DNA of 40,288 bases from assembly GCF_019457885.1 (NCBI RefSeq), contig NZ_JAHZST010000029.1, forward strand, positions 1 to 40,288, written 5' to 3'. Below are positions 24,600 to 33,588 of the stretch, one piece after another. The stretch is from Shewanella nanhaiensis (GTDB taxonomy: Bacteria > Pseudomonadota > Gammaproteobacteria > Enterobacterales > Shewanellaceae). The notes beneath the pieces were generated by a model. It was not told the origin of the DNA, searched no databases, and saw nothing but the letters and a program-made list of their open reading frames with translations. Both the position numbers and the translations under genes were made by a program. Every line of letters begins with the position of its first letter. The first letter of the stretch is position 1.

Positions 24600-25202
24600 A
24601 TGAACTTTCTCGCACACCTTCATCTAGCCGATAACAGTAATACAAGCCTTGCGGCTAATTTAGCGGGAGACTTCGCTAAAGGAAATATTGCTGACTTACC
24701 TAAGCATCTCCAACAAGGGATCTGGCTACACAGACAGATAGATCAGTTAACCGATAGCCATGAGATCACCAAAGAGTTACTGGCCAAATTTCCTGTATCG
24801 CTCAGAAGAGCTGCGCCGATATTAATCGACCTTGCCTTCGATCATATGTTGGCCAAGTATTGGGATGAGTATCATAGTGCCAGCTTAAAAGCATTCTCAA
24901 CTATTGCATATGATGCGATAGATGCCTGTGAGCAATTGCCCGAGCGTTTACAACTCATCGCACCTAAGATCCGAAGCGAAAACTGGCTATTAGCCTATAG
25001 AGATCGCAATGGATTAAATAAAGCCATCGAATCAGTAGCAAAAAGAGTGTCAAAACCTGAAATATTTAACGGGGCCACTAAGGCCGTTAGCGACTTAGAT
25101 ATTGAGATAGAGATAGCATTTAGAACCTTTTACCCTCAGCTCATGGCATACAGCCGGATCTGGACAAGACAGACGCCGAGTGAATATCTACACCTCGATT
25201 AA
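24600..25202 (+). CDS. acpH: Acyl carrier protein phosphodiesterase
   Basis: Removes the 4'-phosphopantetheine group from acyl carrier protein. The 200-residue protein begins MNFLAHLHLADNSNTSLAANLAGDF and has QGIWLHRQIDQLTDSHE and LIDLAFDHMLAKYW, whose histidines and aspartates fit the HD-like metal site of AcpH. In E. coli acpH is also beside queA, with the same divergent layout. It converges on the sulfotransferase gene with a shared hairpin between them. Confidence 0.93.
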   Translation: MNFLAHLHLADNSNTSLAANLAGDFAKGNIADLPKHLQQGIWLHRQIDQLTDSHEITKELLAKFPVSLRRAAPILIDLAFDHMLAKYWDEYHSASLKAFSTIAYDAIDACEQLPERLQLIAPKIRSENWLLAYRDRNGLNKAIESVAKRVSKPEIFNGATKAVSDLDIEIEIAFRTFYPQLMAYSRIWTRQTPSEYLHLD

Positions 25203-25207
25203 AAACA

Positions 25208-25242
25208 ATGTATGACCTAAGCTCTCTAGCTCAGTCATACAT
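25208..25242. terminator. Bidirectional hairpin between acpH and the sulfotransferase gene
   Basis: Arms ATGTATGAC (25208-25216) and GTCATACAT (25234-25242), with a smaller AGCT/AGCT pairing inside. T-rich tracts follow a few bases away on both strands. Confidence 0.65.
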
Positions 25243-25259
25243 CATTTTGAAGGTAAACT

Positions 25260-27020
25260 TTACTGGCTGAACATCTTCTCAGGGTGAATAACTGTGCTTC
25301 TGTAGCCTGGCTCATGCTTAGTTAAGGTCTTGATCTTAATCTCAACCTTCACCTCATTTGTCTTAGGATCCACCTCTGTTATCCAGTGCTCAGGGGCTTT
25401 ATCGCTCTCTAGCAGTCCTGCGGAAGCAGAGGCCATAAACATGGTTTGATGATCATTTTGCCACTGGGTTATCGATGTTATCGGACTATACCACTCATAA
25501 CCTCGCTCTTTACCGTACTCCCACACCTGTTGTACTGTCATCTTATCCATGTCAACTTTGTACTCAACACCGCGAGAGTATTTATCGGTCGCAAAAAATG
25601 GTTGCTTAAGCCCACGTCCATCACCGTTATCAAACACTGTCACAGTGCCCCGCTCAGGGACTGGCCATGCCGTATGCTGTGTCCAGCTCCAATCAAATTT
25701 GCCATCACAACCCCCTTTATCACACCTAAGCTGCTCACCTTGGCTATCAACAGGCGTTAATACTTTAGCAGCCAAAGCCTCACTCCACCCCTCAGGTGTT
25801 CCCAAGATCCACTTAACTTCATCATCACTTCCAACTTTCACCACAGCAGATTGATGCCGGCTGCTGATGATGATGCTGTCATCACTTGCATCATAACCAA
25901 TGGAGTTAATATGGATCCAATTGCGGCCAGTCCCAACGCCAGCTACATCGCCAAAAGGCTCATTTGCCAGTTGTTCAGCACTTCTGGTCTTCCCAGCTTC
26001 TTTCACATCAACATTAAGACACACAGCTCCCATATCCAGAGATTTAAGAACCGTATCTCGAAGCGGATCCAAGATTTTGTTAAAATCCCACACCTTAACC
26101 ACATCGCCATTACTATCGACCTCAATCACATGGTCACGCACAGTATCAAGCTTAAGGCCCTCTTTTGTTAGATAATCTTTTTTCCCCACTCGTAGTAACA
26201 GGTGCCCGTTAGGCATCTCTGTTATCTCATGGGATAAACCGATAAAACCACGAGGCAAAGTGCGCTTTAAGATAGGCTTACCAATAAAGTCATACTTAGC
26301 ATAATAAGCTGAGTTAAAACCTGCATATTGCTCAAACATCACTCCCTGACCAAATATCAGTTTTCCATCTGATGTTTGCTTAAATGACATAGAGCCACCA
26401 GGACGATCGTAGATCACCCCTGCATTGAGATGCCAACGTACATCACCATTGGTATCTATGATATTTTGGGTAGGCTGCCAATCCCAATGATCACGAACAT
26501 TAGGCGGAATGACCTGTCCGTCAACCAGATAGAGCCTGTTCTGAAAGCCATCGGCAACCGTTACTGCTTCATACTCATATTGGCTGCGTTCTTGTCCATC
26601 AATATGGATGTGTGGCAATGCACTGGTTCTGATCCTATAGGTTTCGTTAACAGAAGCTCCATTAAGCTTATAACTAACATTGACTGTATTAAGCAGATCA
26701 GGATAGAGCCCAAACACAGGTATCCCATCATGGGTATTAAGCTGGTTTTGACTGACTTGATATCGAATATCGATTCCCTTCTTCCCTCTCCCTTTCACCT
26801 CGACTGACACATCAGATATCTGCTTACCCCCTAAATCGATTAAAGCAACTAGAGGACTGAAATGATAGGGGTCAACATACACAAAGCCTAATTGACCTTG
26901 TGCAACAGCTGATGAAGAGGTACCGGGTAGATCGCCTCCAGCAACAACAGTATGTGAAACGCTCGATAGCAAAGCGCCTGAAACGAGCAAAATGCAGATA
27001 GCTAAAGGTTTTAAATTCAT
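25260..27020 (-). CDS. Periplasmic arylsulfate sulfotransferase (AssT)
   Basis: Moves sulfate from a phenolic sulfate ester to another phenol without PAPS, in the periplasm. I use the start at 27020 (MNLKPLAICILLVSGALLSS), giving 586 residues with a Sec signal peptide ending near VVAGGD. A longer start at 27068 would put 16 residues ahead of the signal. An N-terminal beta-sandwich is followed by a six-bladed propeller; TQHTAWPV holds the expected catalytic histidine, and a nearby CDKGGC pair could form the structural disulfide seen in E. coli AssT. The usual dsbL/dsbI partners are absent from this window. Confidence 0.88.
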   Translation of the reverse strand: MNLKPLAICILLVSGALLSSVSHTVVAGGDLPGTSSSAVAQGQLGFVYVDPYHFSPLVALIDLGGKQISDVSVEVKGRGKKGIDIRYQVSQNQLNTHDGIPVFGLYPDLLNTVNVSYKLNGASVNETYRIRTSALPHIHIDGQERSQYEYEAVTVADGFQNRLYLVDGQVIPPNVRDHWDWQPTQNIIDTNGDVRWHLNAGVIYDRPGGSMSFKQTSDGKLIFGQGVMFEQYAGFNSAYYAKYDFIGKPILKRTLPRGFIGLSHEITEMPNGHLLLRVGKKDYLTKEGLKLDTVRDHVIEVDSNGDVVKVWDFNKILDPLRDTVLKSLDMGAVCLNVDVKEAGKTRSAEQLANEPFGDVAGVGTGRNWIHINSIGYDASDDSIIISSRHQSAVVKVGSDDEVKWILGTPEGWSEALAAKVLTPVDSQGEQLRCDKGGCDGKFDWSWTQHTAWPVPERGTVTVFDNGDGRGLKQPFFATDKYSRGVEYKVDMDKMTVQQVWEYGKERGYEWYSPITSITQWQNDHQTMFMASASAGLLESDKAPEHWITEVDPKTNEVKVEIKIKTLTKHEPGYRSTVIHPEKMFSQ

Positions 27021-27280
27021 TAAATTTTCCGAGATGCTGGCAATAGTTGAGAAACTGGCGACAGCCAATGTATTAGCAGTTAAAAAGATAAATGGAAAAT
27101 ACCAGCTCGATAATATCTATGCTTCAATCAAACTCACAAAACAGAGATTGAAATTTAAAAGCTGAAAATAAGTGTGATTAGCCGCAATAATTCATCAGCA
27201 AATTCCCTATAAACAGTCGCACTTTTGGATATTAATCATATCGGTAATGGGTATAATACCCCCTCGCAACAGGAGAGCAC

Positions 27281-27940
27281 ATGCAGATATTCACATACAC
27301 CCCGCCGTCAATACCTTGGTTAGATATTCGTTATCAAGACAGAGATATGATTGTGATTAATAAACCTTCGGGGCTTCTTTCCAACCCAGGTAGAGCGGAG
27401 AACACCTTTGACTGTGCACTGACTCGTTTGTTGCAACGCTACCCTGAAACCATTTTGGTTCATCGGCTCGACTGTGCCACCTCAGGCATTATGGTGTTTG
27501 CTCTCAATAAAAAAGCAGAGTCAAATATTAAAACGCAATTTCAAAATCGCCTAAGTAAGAAGACCTATATTGCAGAAGTTCAAGGGCATTTAGATAAAGC
27601 TGAAGGGGTCATAGGGTTAGCCATGAAGGCCGATAATGAACGTCCACCACTGCAAAAAATAGCTGAAGATGGGAAACCCTCAAAAACCTATTATAAAGTA
27701 CTTGAAAGAAGAGAAAACAGCACGCTAGTTGAGTTAAATCCGGTTACCGGACGTACCCATCAACTTAGGCTACATATGCTTGCGATAGGACATCCAATTT
27801 TAGGTGATGACTTTTACGGGGAGCAAGAGGTAATCGATGCATCACACAGGCTGTGTTTGCATGCCATGACCTTGACTATCACTCACCCCTATTCTGGAAA
27901 GCTCATGAGCTTTACCAGTTCACACCCTTTTACAGCTTAG
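27281..27940 (+). CDS. rluA: RluA-family RNA pseudouridine synthase
   Basis: Converts uridine to pseudouridine in RNA. The 219-residue length equals that of E. coli RluA, which acts on 23S rRNA U746 and tRNA U32, and there is no S4 domain as in RluC/RluD. The catalytic aspartate is D64 in VHRLDCATSG, at the same position as in E. coli RluA. Other motifs are MIVINKPSGLLSNPG and GRTHQLRLHMLAIGHPILGDDFYG. A TATAAT at 27252-27257 lies within the palindrome GGGTATAATACCC just upstream. The exact RNA target is inferred. Confidence 0.85.
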   Translation: MQIFTYTPPSIPWLDIRYQDRDMIVINKPSGLLSNPGRAENTFDCALTRLLQRYPETILVHRLDCATSGIMVFALNKKAESNIKTQFQNRLSKKTYIAEVQGHLDKAEGVIGLAMKADNERPPLQKIAEDGKPSKTYYKVLERRENSTLVELNPVTGRTHQLRLHMLAIGHPILGDDFYGEQEVIDASHRLCLHAMTLTITHPYSGKLMSFTSSHPFTA

Positions 27941-27951
27941 CCAATACTGTG

Positions 27952-27981
27952 TAGCTAGCGCATTAATAAGAGCGCTAGCTA
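27952..27981. terminator. Hairpin between rluA and the hypothetical gene
   Basis: Perfect 10-bp stem TAGCTAGCGC (27952-27961)/GCGCTAGCTA (27972-27981) with a 10-nt loop, between convergent genes. Tails are not T-rich, so termination is likely but not certain. Confidence 0.55.
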
Positions 27982-27988
27982 TACTAAC

Positions 27989-28390
27989 TTAAGCCACTTT
28001 AGCGGTATAAAAACAGCTTGAGGAGTTACAAAACTGCAGAGTTTTTCCATCAGACAATAGGAAGTACTCACCAAAAATATTACCCCCCACATCCTCTAAC
28101 TTAAGTCCCTCGGGTGTTTGTGTTGCCTCCATCTCATCTAAGCTATGGCAGCCATCGTTATACCAAGTTTCAAGATAGATTTTACCATCTTCCCGGTAGA
28201 GGGTTATCTTATCGCCGACAGAGTCTCTCTCATCTACCCAGCGACCGACAATGTCTCTTTTTTCTGCTTCTTTTGCCTGCCAACCCAAGCGCTGCCTTTT
28301 CTCAACAACTGACATTTTAATCACCTTAAGCAGTTCACTACTATCGACTTTAAATGTTTGATCTTGTATGACTGTAGTCACAGATGTCAT
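27989..28390 (-). CDS. Hypothetical protein
   Basis: A 133-residue protein starting MTSVTTVIQDQTF, with TGGAG upstream; the in-frame ATG at 28417 lacks such a site. No signal peptide or membrane segment. The first 50 residues are helical and charged (EKRQRLGWQAKEAEKRD). The rest reads as alternating beta strands (GRWVDERDSVGDKITLYRE, KIYLETWYNDG, TLQFCNSSSCFYTAKV) ending in a Cys pair, suggesting a small beta-barrel. No family recognised. It is divergent from the GH109-type gene across a 340-bp gap. Confidence 0.65.
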   Translation of the reverse strand: MTSVTTVIQDQTFKVDSSELLKVIKMSVVEKRQRLGWQAKEAEKRDIVGRWVDERDSVGDKITLYREDGKIYLETWYNDGCHSLDEMEATQTPEGLKLEDVGGNIFGEYFLLSDGKTLQFCNSSSCFYTAKVA

Positions 28391-28730
28391 TGTTATTTTA
28401 CTCCACTGATACCACAAATGTTAATTATTTGTAACACTTACAAGCTTTAGCATTTTTACACTTGTTTAATTTTAGCTTAAGTAAGTGTATAAAAACTGTA
28501 TCCTAATTACAAAATAAAAACGCGATCTAAGTCACTTTATATGCAGCCGCACTTTGATAATTGACTTTATTACCTAACCCATCGGATGAGTAAAAAATGC
28601 ACTAACTGTAACTCATAAATTTGATATAACTGTTGTCGAAAAAATAATAATCATAAACAGAACAATATCATTAGGCTTTATTTTTGATAATTGATTCTAA
28701 ATTACAATAACTTGCTCCTACAGGAAGTCT
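28391..28730. other. A/T-rich intergenic region with an imperfect palindrome
   Basis: 340 bp without a gene between two divergent genes. An imperfect inverted repeat, ACACTTGTTTAA (28458-28469) and TTAAGTAAGTGT (28477-28488), 10 of 12 matching around a 7-nt centre, may be an operator. I see no convincing ORF or RNA gene in the rest. Confidence 0.45.
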
Positions 28731-30134
28731 ATGAAAAACTTTAATCGCCGCGCTTTTTTAAAAGCTGCCGGGGCTACAACAGCAGGCCTTGTCACCAGTG
28801 GATTAGTCCTCCCAACCTCAGCTCAGCCCCAAAAAATGCCACCTAAACCTAGCCAAGGAAAAAGTGTCATGGGCTTGATATCACCCAAATTAAACACAGT
28901 CAGGGTGGGTTTTATCGGTGTTGGCCAACGTGGATATGGCCATGTAAAGCATTTTTGTCATCTTGAAGGTGTTGAAATTAAGGCCATCTGTGACACAGAC
29001 TCAGAGGTATTAGACAGAGCGATAGACTTCGTTGTTGAGCAAGGTTTAGCCAAACCCAATGCCTATACAGGCAATGAACACGCTTATCGAGATATGCTAC
29101 AGCGAGATGATATCGATATCGTCATTATCTCTACGCCTTGGAAATGGCATGCTCCAATGGCCATCGATACCATGGAAAATGGCAAACACGCTTTTGTTGA
29201 AGTGCCGCTAGCCATGAGCGTCGAAGAGTGTTGGCAAATTGTCGATACAGCAGAGCGAACGCAAAAGAACTGCATGATGATGGAAAACGTCAACTACGGC
29301 CGTGATGAACTGATGGTGCTCAATATGGTTCGCCAAGGAGTATTTGGTGATCTGCTCCATGGTGAGGCGGCCTATATTCATGAACTACGCTGGCAGATGA
29401 AAGAGTTAGAGAGTAAAACAGGCTCATGGCGTACTCACTGGCATGCCAAGCGCAACGGCAATCTATACCCTACCCATGGTCTAGGTCCTGTTTCGCAATA
29501 TATGAATATCAACCGTGGCGATCGTTTCGACTATCTCACCTCCATGAGCTCACCCGCCCTTGGACGTGCCCTTTATGCCAAGCGAGAGTTCCCCGCAGAT
29601 CATGAGCGTAATCAGCTGAACTATATCAATGGCGATATGAGCACCAGCTTAATTAAGACAGTAAAGGGGCGTACCATCATGGTACAACATGATACCACCA
29701 CCCCAAGACCCTATAGCCGCCATAACCTGATCCAAGGTACCAATGGTGTCTTTGCTGGCTTTCCTAACAGAATTGCATTAGAACAGTCCCCCTTTGAGCG
29801 AGATGAAAAAGGTGGCGAAAGCTTCCATCGCTGGGATATGGACATGACTCGCTGGTACGACAAATATGATCACCCTCTTTGGCAACAGATGGGCAAAGAA
29901 GCTGAGCGAAATGGTGGCCATGGCGGTATGGATTTCTTGATGCTATGGCGAATGGTGTATTGCTTAAGAAATGCAGAGCCACTCGATCAAGATGTATATG
30001 ATGGCGCAGCTTGGTCTGTAGTCAATATTCTCAGTGAGGAGTCGGTCAACAACAGAAGTAACTCTGTCACCTTCCCCGATTTTACCCGCGGTGCTTGGAA
30101 AACAGGTAAACCCCTAGGGATAGTTGGCGCTTAA
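28731..30134 (+). CDS. Tat-exported GH109-type oxidoreductase/glycosidase
   Basis: A 467-residue Gfo/Idh/MocA-fold protein. The N-terminus MKNFNRRAFLKAAGATTAGL is a twin-arginine signal, so it is exported folded with bound NAD. The NAD-binding fold shows VGFIGVGQRGYGHV, and the sequence resembles glycoside hydrolase family 109 (alpha-N-acetylgalactosaminidase) in EVPLAMSVEECW, MMENVNYGRDEL, NLYPTHGLGPVSQYMNINRGDRF and GGHGGMDFLM. GH109 enzymes cleave glycosides by an NAD-dependent redox mechanism. The substrate is inferred; other MocA-type activities remain possible. A GGAAG ribosome site precedes the ATG. Confidence 0.85.
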   Translation: MKNFNRRAFLKAAGATTAGLVTSGLVLPTSAQPQKMPPKPSQGKSVMGLISPKLNTVRVGFIGVGQRGYGHVKHFCHLEGVEIKAICDTDSEVLDRAIDFVVEQGLAKPNAYTGNEHAYRDMLQRDDIDIVIISTPWKWHAPMAIDTMENGKHAFVEVPLAMSVEECWQIVDTAERTQKNCMMMENVNYGRDELMVLNMVRQGVFGDLLHGEAAYIHELRWQMKELESKTGSWRTHWHAKRNGNLYPTHGLGPVSQYMNINRGDRFDYLTSMSSPALGRALYAKREFPADHERNQLNYINGDMSTSLIKTVKGRTIMVQHDTTTPRPYSRHNLIQGTNGVFAGFPNRIALEQSPFERDEKGGESFHRWDMDMTRWYDKYDHPLWQQMGKEAERNGGHGGMDFLMLWRMVYCLRNAEPLDQDVYDGAAWSVVNILSEESVNNRSNSVTFPDFTRGAWKTGKPLGIVGA

Positions 30135-30172
30135 TACCAAGTAATACCAATCGGTATAAGTATCACGGGATA

Positions 30173-30210
30173 AAAAAATGCCTAATACTGAACAGTATTA
30201 GGCATTTTTT
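30173..30210. terminator. Strong bidirectional terminator
   Basis: A 17-bp perfect stem (30173-30189 with 30194-30210) around loop GAAC, with A and T runs at either end, between convergent genes (GH109-type and sstT). Confidence 0.95.
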
Positions 30211-30230
30211 ATTCACACTAACGAGAAAGT

Positions 30231-31460
30231 TTATGCGCCAGCACTCTCTTTTCTTTCCGCGGCTTCACATGCAGCAGCAGTAAAGATAACGTCAGTAGAA
30301 CTGTTAAGGCCCGTTTCAGCCGAGTCTTGGATCACACCGATAATAAAACCAACCGCAACCACTTGCATTGCAACATCATTGGAGATCCCAAATAAACTAC
30401 AGGCCAATGGAATAAGTAAGAGCGAACCACCTGCTACTCCCGAGGCACCACAGGCAGAAATACCTGCAACCACACTGAGCAAGATCGCAGTTAGAATATC
30501 GACTTGAACCCCCATAGTGTTTGCAGCTGCTAATGTCAGGATCGTAATCGTAATTGCCGCGCCGCCCATATTAATCGTCGCCCCTAACGGGATAGATACA
30601 GAATACGTATCTTCGTGTAGCTTAAGCTTTTCACACAAAGCCATGTTCACAGGAATATTCGCGGCACTAGAGCGAGTAAAGAAGGCTGTCACACCACTTT
30701 CGCGAATACAAGTAAACACCAATGGGTATGGGTTACGGCGTATTTTAAAGTACACAATCGCAGGGTTGATGATCAACGCCATAATCGCCATTGCCCCAAG
30801 AAGAACAAGAAGCAGGTGCATATAGCCAGCAATAGCGCTAAAGCCTGTACTTGCAAATGTTGATGATACTAAGCCAAAAATACCAATCGGTGCTAAGCGA
30901 ATAATAAAGCGCACCATTTGAGATACACCATGGCTCACATCTGCGAACACCTGCTTAGTTGAATCAGTTGCATGATGCAATGCTAAACCAAGACCCACAC
31001 CCCAGGCTAAAATACCGATATAGTTACCAGTCATTAATGCGTTAACAGGATTATCTACAAGCTGGAATAATAAAGTGTGGATCACTTCACCGATCCCCTC
31101 TGGCGGACTTGCCTGAGCCGCATCTAAAGTTAGTGCCAGTGTGGTCGGAAATGCAAAACTCATCAAGACAGCAGTAACTGCGGCTGCGAAGGTACCAAAA
31201 AGATATAAGATCACAATAGGACGCATATTGGTCTTAGCGTTTTTCTTCTGATTTGCAATGGAAGCTGCAACTAAAATAAACACTAAGATTGGTGCTATAG
31301 CCTTTAACGCACCAACAAACAACTGACCTAAAAATGCGACACTTTGAGCTGCGCTTTCAGAAAATGTGGCAACAATGATGCCCGCGATAATCCCAATTAG
31401 GATCTGCAGCACTAAGCTGCCATTAGCCAGTTTGGCTAAAAAAGATTGGTTTTGATTCAT
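30231..31460 (-). CDS. sstT: Sodium:serine/threonine symporter
   Basis: Inner-membrane carrier of the dicarboxylate/amino acid:cation symporter family that imports serine and threonine with sodium. The 409-residue form begins MNQNQSFLAKLANGSLVLQI; the start at 31502 adds 14 unconserved residues. Eight or so hydrophobic segments are visible. The re-entrant hairpin motif FFTRSSAANIPVNMALCEKL and the TINMGGAAITITILTLAAANTMG segment are typical for SstT. Single-gene unit ending at the shared terminator. Confidence 0.95.
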   Translation of the reverse strand: MNQNQSFLAKLANGSLVLQILIGIIAGIIVATFSESAAQSVAFLGQLFVGALKAIAPILVFILVAASIANQKKNAKTNMRPIVILYLFGTFAAAVTAVLMSFAFPTTLALTLDAAQASPPEGIGEVIHTLLFQLVDNPVNALMTGNYIGILAWGVGLGLALHHATDSTKQVFADVSHGVSQMVRFIIRLAPIGIFGLVSSTFASTGFSAIAGYMHLLLVLLGAMAIMALIINPAIVYFKIRRNPYPLVFTCIRESGVTAFFTRSSAANIPVNMALCEKLKLHEDTYSVSIPLGATINMGGAAITITILTLAAANTMGVQVDILTAILLSVVAGISACGASGVAGGSLLLIPLACSLFGISNDVAMQVVAVGFIIGVIQDSAETGLNSSTDVIFTAAACEAAERKESAGA

Positions 31461-31646
31461 GAAGTGGCCTGTTACTTTTATATTTATGATGTTAACAGTC
31501 ACACCCGCTTGGCGGGGCGATTACGCTAACTGAATAAGTTATTTTTCTTTAATCAGAAGTTGTAACCAAACTGGCCTCAGATGTCTAGTCATACATCACA
31601 AATTGGTGACAATATTACCTACACATAGCATTTGAGCATCATGGTA

Positions 31647-32540
31647 CTAACTTTTGGCTTTACTCTCAGCGCCACGAAGCATTGCGCTGATAAGCTCATG
31701 GGCATCAAACTTCTCCAACGCTTCATTAGCGCCAACCTGTTGAGCCTGACCAATGCTTATCTCACTCGACAAAGAAGTGTGTAAAATAATATAAGCTTGC
31801 GCTAACGCGGGAGTATTTTTTACCTCGAATGCCAATTCATAGCCATCTAGGCCTGGCATCTCAATGTCACTGACCAACATATCTATAGGCTCACGCTTTT
31901 CTGCAGCGTTCTGCATTATTGACAGTGCATCATGTCCATCGGAGGTCACTTGGTAGGGGATGTTAATTCTATCGAGAGCATCAGATAACTGTTTACGAGC
32001 CACTTTTGAGTCATCGACCAACAGTATCCTTAAGGGCTTAAGTTTTTCTCGCTGCACGTCAGTTAAGATAGCGCGGCTGGTTTCGGGGCTTTCAGGAAAG
32101 ACTTTAGAGAGCAATAGCTCAACATCGAGGAGCTGTACTAACCCCTCTTCAAAACGTGTCACCCCAGTTAAATATGCGTTAGGCCCTAAGTTATTAGGTG
32201 GAGATTCAATATCACGCCAATTACACTCAATGATCTTATCAATCCCGCGAACCAAGAAGCCAATCACCATACGTTGGCAATCAGTAATAACGATATAGCT
32301 CTTGGCATACTCATCCTCAGAAAGCCCTTGATAACCCACAGCTGCAGCCATATCGATAACAGGGATAGTATTTCCCCGAATAGTGGCTGCACCTAAAATG
32401 GTTGGGTGGGAATGGGGGATCGCATTCAGTGGAGTGTAAGGTACAAGCTCTCGCACTTTTAACGTTCCCACTGCGAATAGCTGCTTGTGAGATAATCTAA
32501 AAAGTAATAGCCCTTGTGACTGGCTCGCCTTACTCTTCAT
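31647..32540 (-). CDS. cheV: Chemotaxis coupling protein CheV
   Basis: A 297-residue protein with an N-terminal CheW-like domain (about 10-160: GLLLFRLSHKQLFAVGTLKVRELV, GAATIRGNTIPVIDMAAAVG) and a C-terminal receiver domain (about 172-290). The receiver has LRILLVDDSKVARKQ, the phospho-acceptor in MLVSDIEMPGLDGYEL, and the conserved lysine in ALEKFD. CheV links receptors to CheA and helps adaptation. No other chemotaxis gene is in the window, so it works with genes elsewhere. Confidence 0.95.
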   Translation of the reverse strand: MKSKASQSQGLLLFRLSHKQLFAVGTLKVRELVPYTPLNAIPHSHPTILGAATIRGNTIPVIDMAAAVGYQGLSEDEYAKSYIVITDCQRMVIGFLVRGIDKIIECNWRDIESPPNNLGPNAYLTGVTRFEEGLVQLLDVELLLSKVFPESPETSRAILTDVQREKLKPLRILLVDDSKVARKQLSDALDRINIPYQVTSDGHDALSIMQNAAEKREPIDMLVSDIEMPGLDGYELAFEVKNTPALAQAYIILHTSLSSEISIGQAQQVGANEALEKFDAHELISAMLRGAESKAKS

Positions 32541-32664
32541 CAGTCTTCCAATTATTTATCACCGTATTATTAGAAGTATAACCTTAAAATAGTTAAAAAA
32601 TATCTCCATTTAGAAAAGAATGCATGACTTGTATTAAGTTTTTGACTATATGAATAATTAGCCT

Positions 32665-32719
32665 AAAAAAACACCTCGGAATTTATCCTATTTTTTCAAA
32701 AAAACGATAAACAGAGGTG
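32665..32719 (-). terminator. Terminator after the phosphatase gene
   Basis: CACCTC-GGAA-TTTATC (32672-32687) pairs with GATAAA-CA-GAGGTG (32706-32719), with an A/T loop that can pair further. On the minus strand the stem is followed by a run of T. Confidence 0.75.
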
Positions 32720-32769
32720 CTACATTTAAAAAAAATCTAGAGTCGATAAAATTTACAAGTTAGCCAGGC

Positions 32770-33240
32770 TTAATCTTGCAATGCATAGAGCACGTCAAAA
32801 GCAAACTGATCCCAGCCTTCAGCACTAAATGCGATATCCCTAACAGCCCGAACTTGGCTCACTGCATGCAAAGGTGCAGCACCATTCTCCATTAAGTAGT
32901 AAGCCATTAAGAGGCCTGTTCTATCCTTTCCAGAGCGACAATGGATCAACACGGGTAAGGCTTTAGCTTCGCAGTCCCTAATGAACGCTAATGCTTTAGG
33001 TAGTTGCTCGACACAAATACCTAAATCATCTTCTGTGGGTGGAATATTACTCGAAAACGGAACACAAGCATAAACAAGCTCAGCCCGCTTAATCGCTGCT
33101 AAATCACAATCTTCCCCACCATTGACTGAGAGTATCGCGCCAATACCAGCGGCTTTAATCTCATTAAGATCCCACATATCCTTGTTAGGCCCACTGCGTC
33201 CAGCAATTTTGTCTTCGACTAACCAAAATAGATGCTGCAT
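32770..33240 (-). CDS. Dual-specificity protein phosphatase family protein
   Basis: A 156-residue cysteine phosphatase. The signature HCRSGKDRTG gives nucleophile C101 and R107, and PPTEDD around residues 67-72 may supply the general acid. There is no signal peptide, so it is cytoplasmic. Substrate unknown: phospho-tyrosine/serine proteins or a small phosphate ester are all possible. Single gene ending in a terminator. Confidence 0.85.
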   Translation of the reverse strand: MQHLFWLVEDKIAGRSGPNKDMWDLNEIKAAGIGAILSVNGGEDCDLAAIKRAELVYACVPFSSNIPPTEDDLGICVEQLPKALAFIRDCEAKALPVLIHCRSGKDRTGLLMAYYLMENGAAPLHAVSQVRAVRDIAFSAEGWDQFAFDVLYALQD

Positions 33241-33320
33241 TACTTCTACCTATTACAAAATAATTTATCATTCAAAATATGTGGCCATTATCGACTAAAG
33301 ATAATGAGTTGATTAACTCT

Positions 33321-33587
33321 TATACCCAAGCTACCTCAAGATACTCGTTTCAGAGCCCCCGTAGGATAGCTGAACAAGGCAGTGATTGAGGATAATGGTT
33401 ATTCCCTTGTTGATATCACTAACGCAATGCAGGGATTCTACGGGAACTCCCGAAGGGCATGGCGAGAAGCAACATTTTTCTGTGTTATGAAATATTGAAT
33501 TAGAATAACTAGTCCTACTATTTCATGCCTTGAACTCTGTCACTTCTCGACATGCTGAATCCTGCATCTTGAAGTTGTTTGGGTATA
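33321..33587. mobile_element. MITE-like palindromic element, 267 bp
   Basis: Ends are 22-bp inverted repeats with 3 mismatches (33321-33342 and 33566-33587; outer TATACCCAA/TTGGGTATA). Inside are further nested repeats, including GCATGGCGAGAAG with CTTCTCGACATGC and ATGAAATA with TATTTCAT, so the RNA or single strand could fold into a long structure. No ORF codes for a transposase. From memory, this type of end is common in Shewanella and Vibrio intergenic regions. It stops one base past the stop codon of the helicase gene. Confidence 0.75.
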
Positions 33588-33588
33588 C

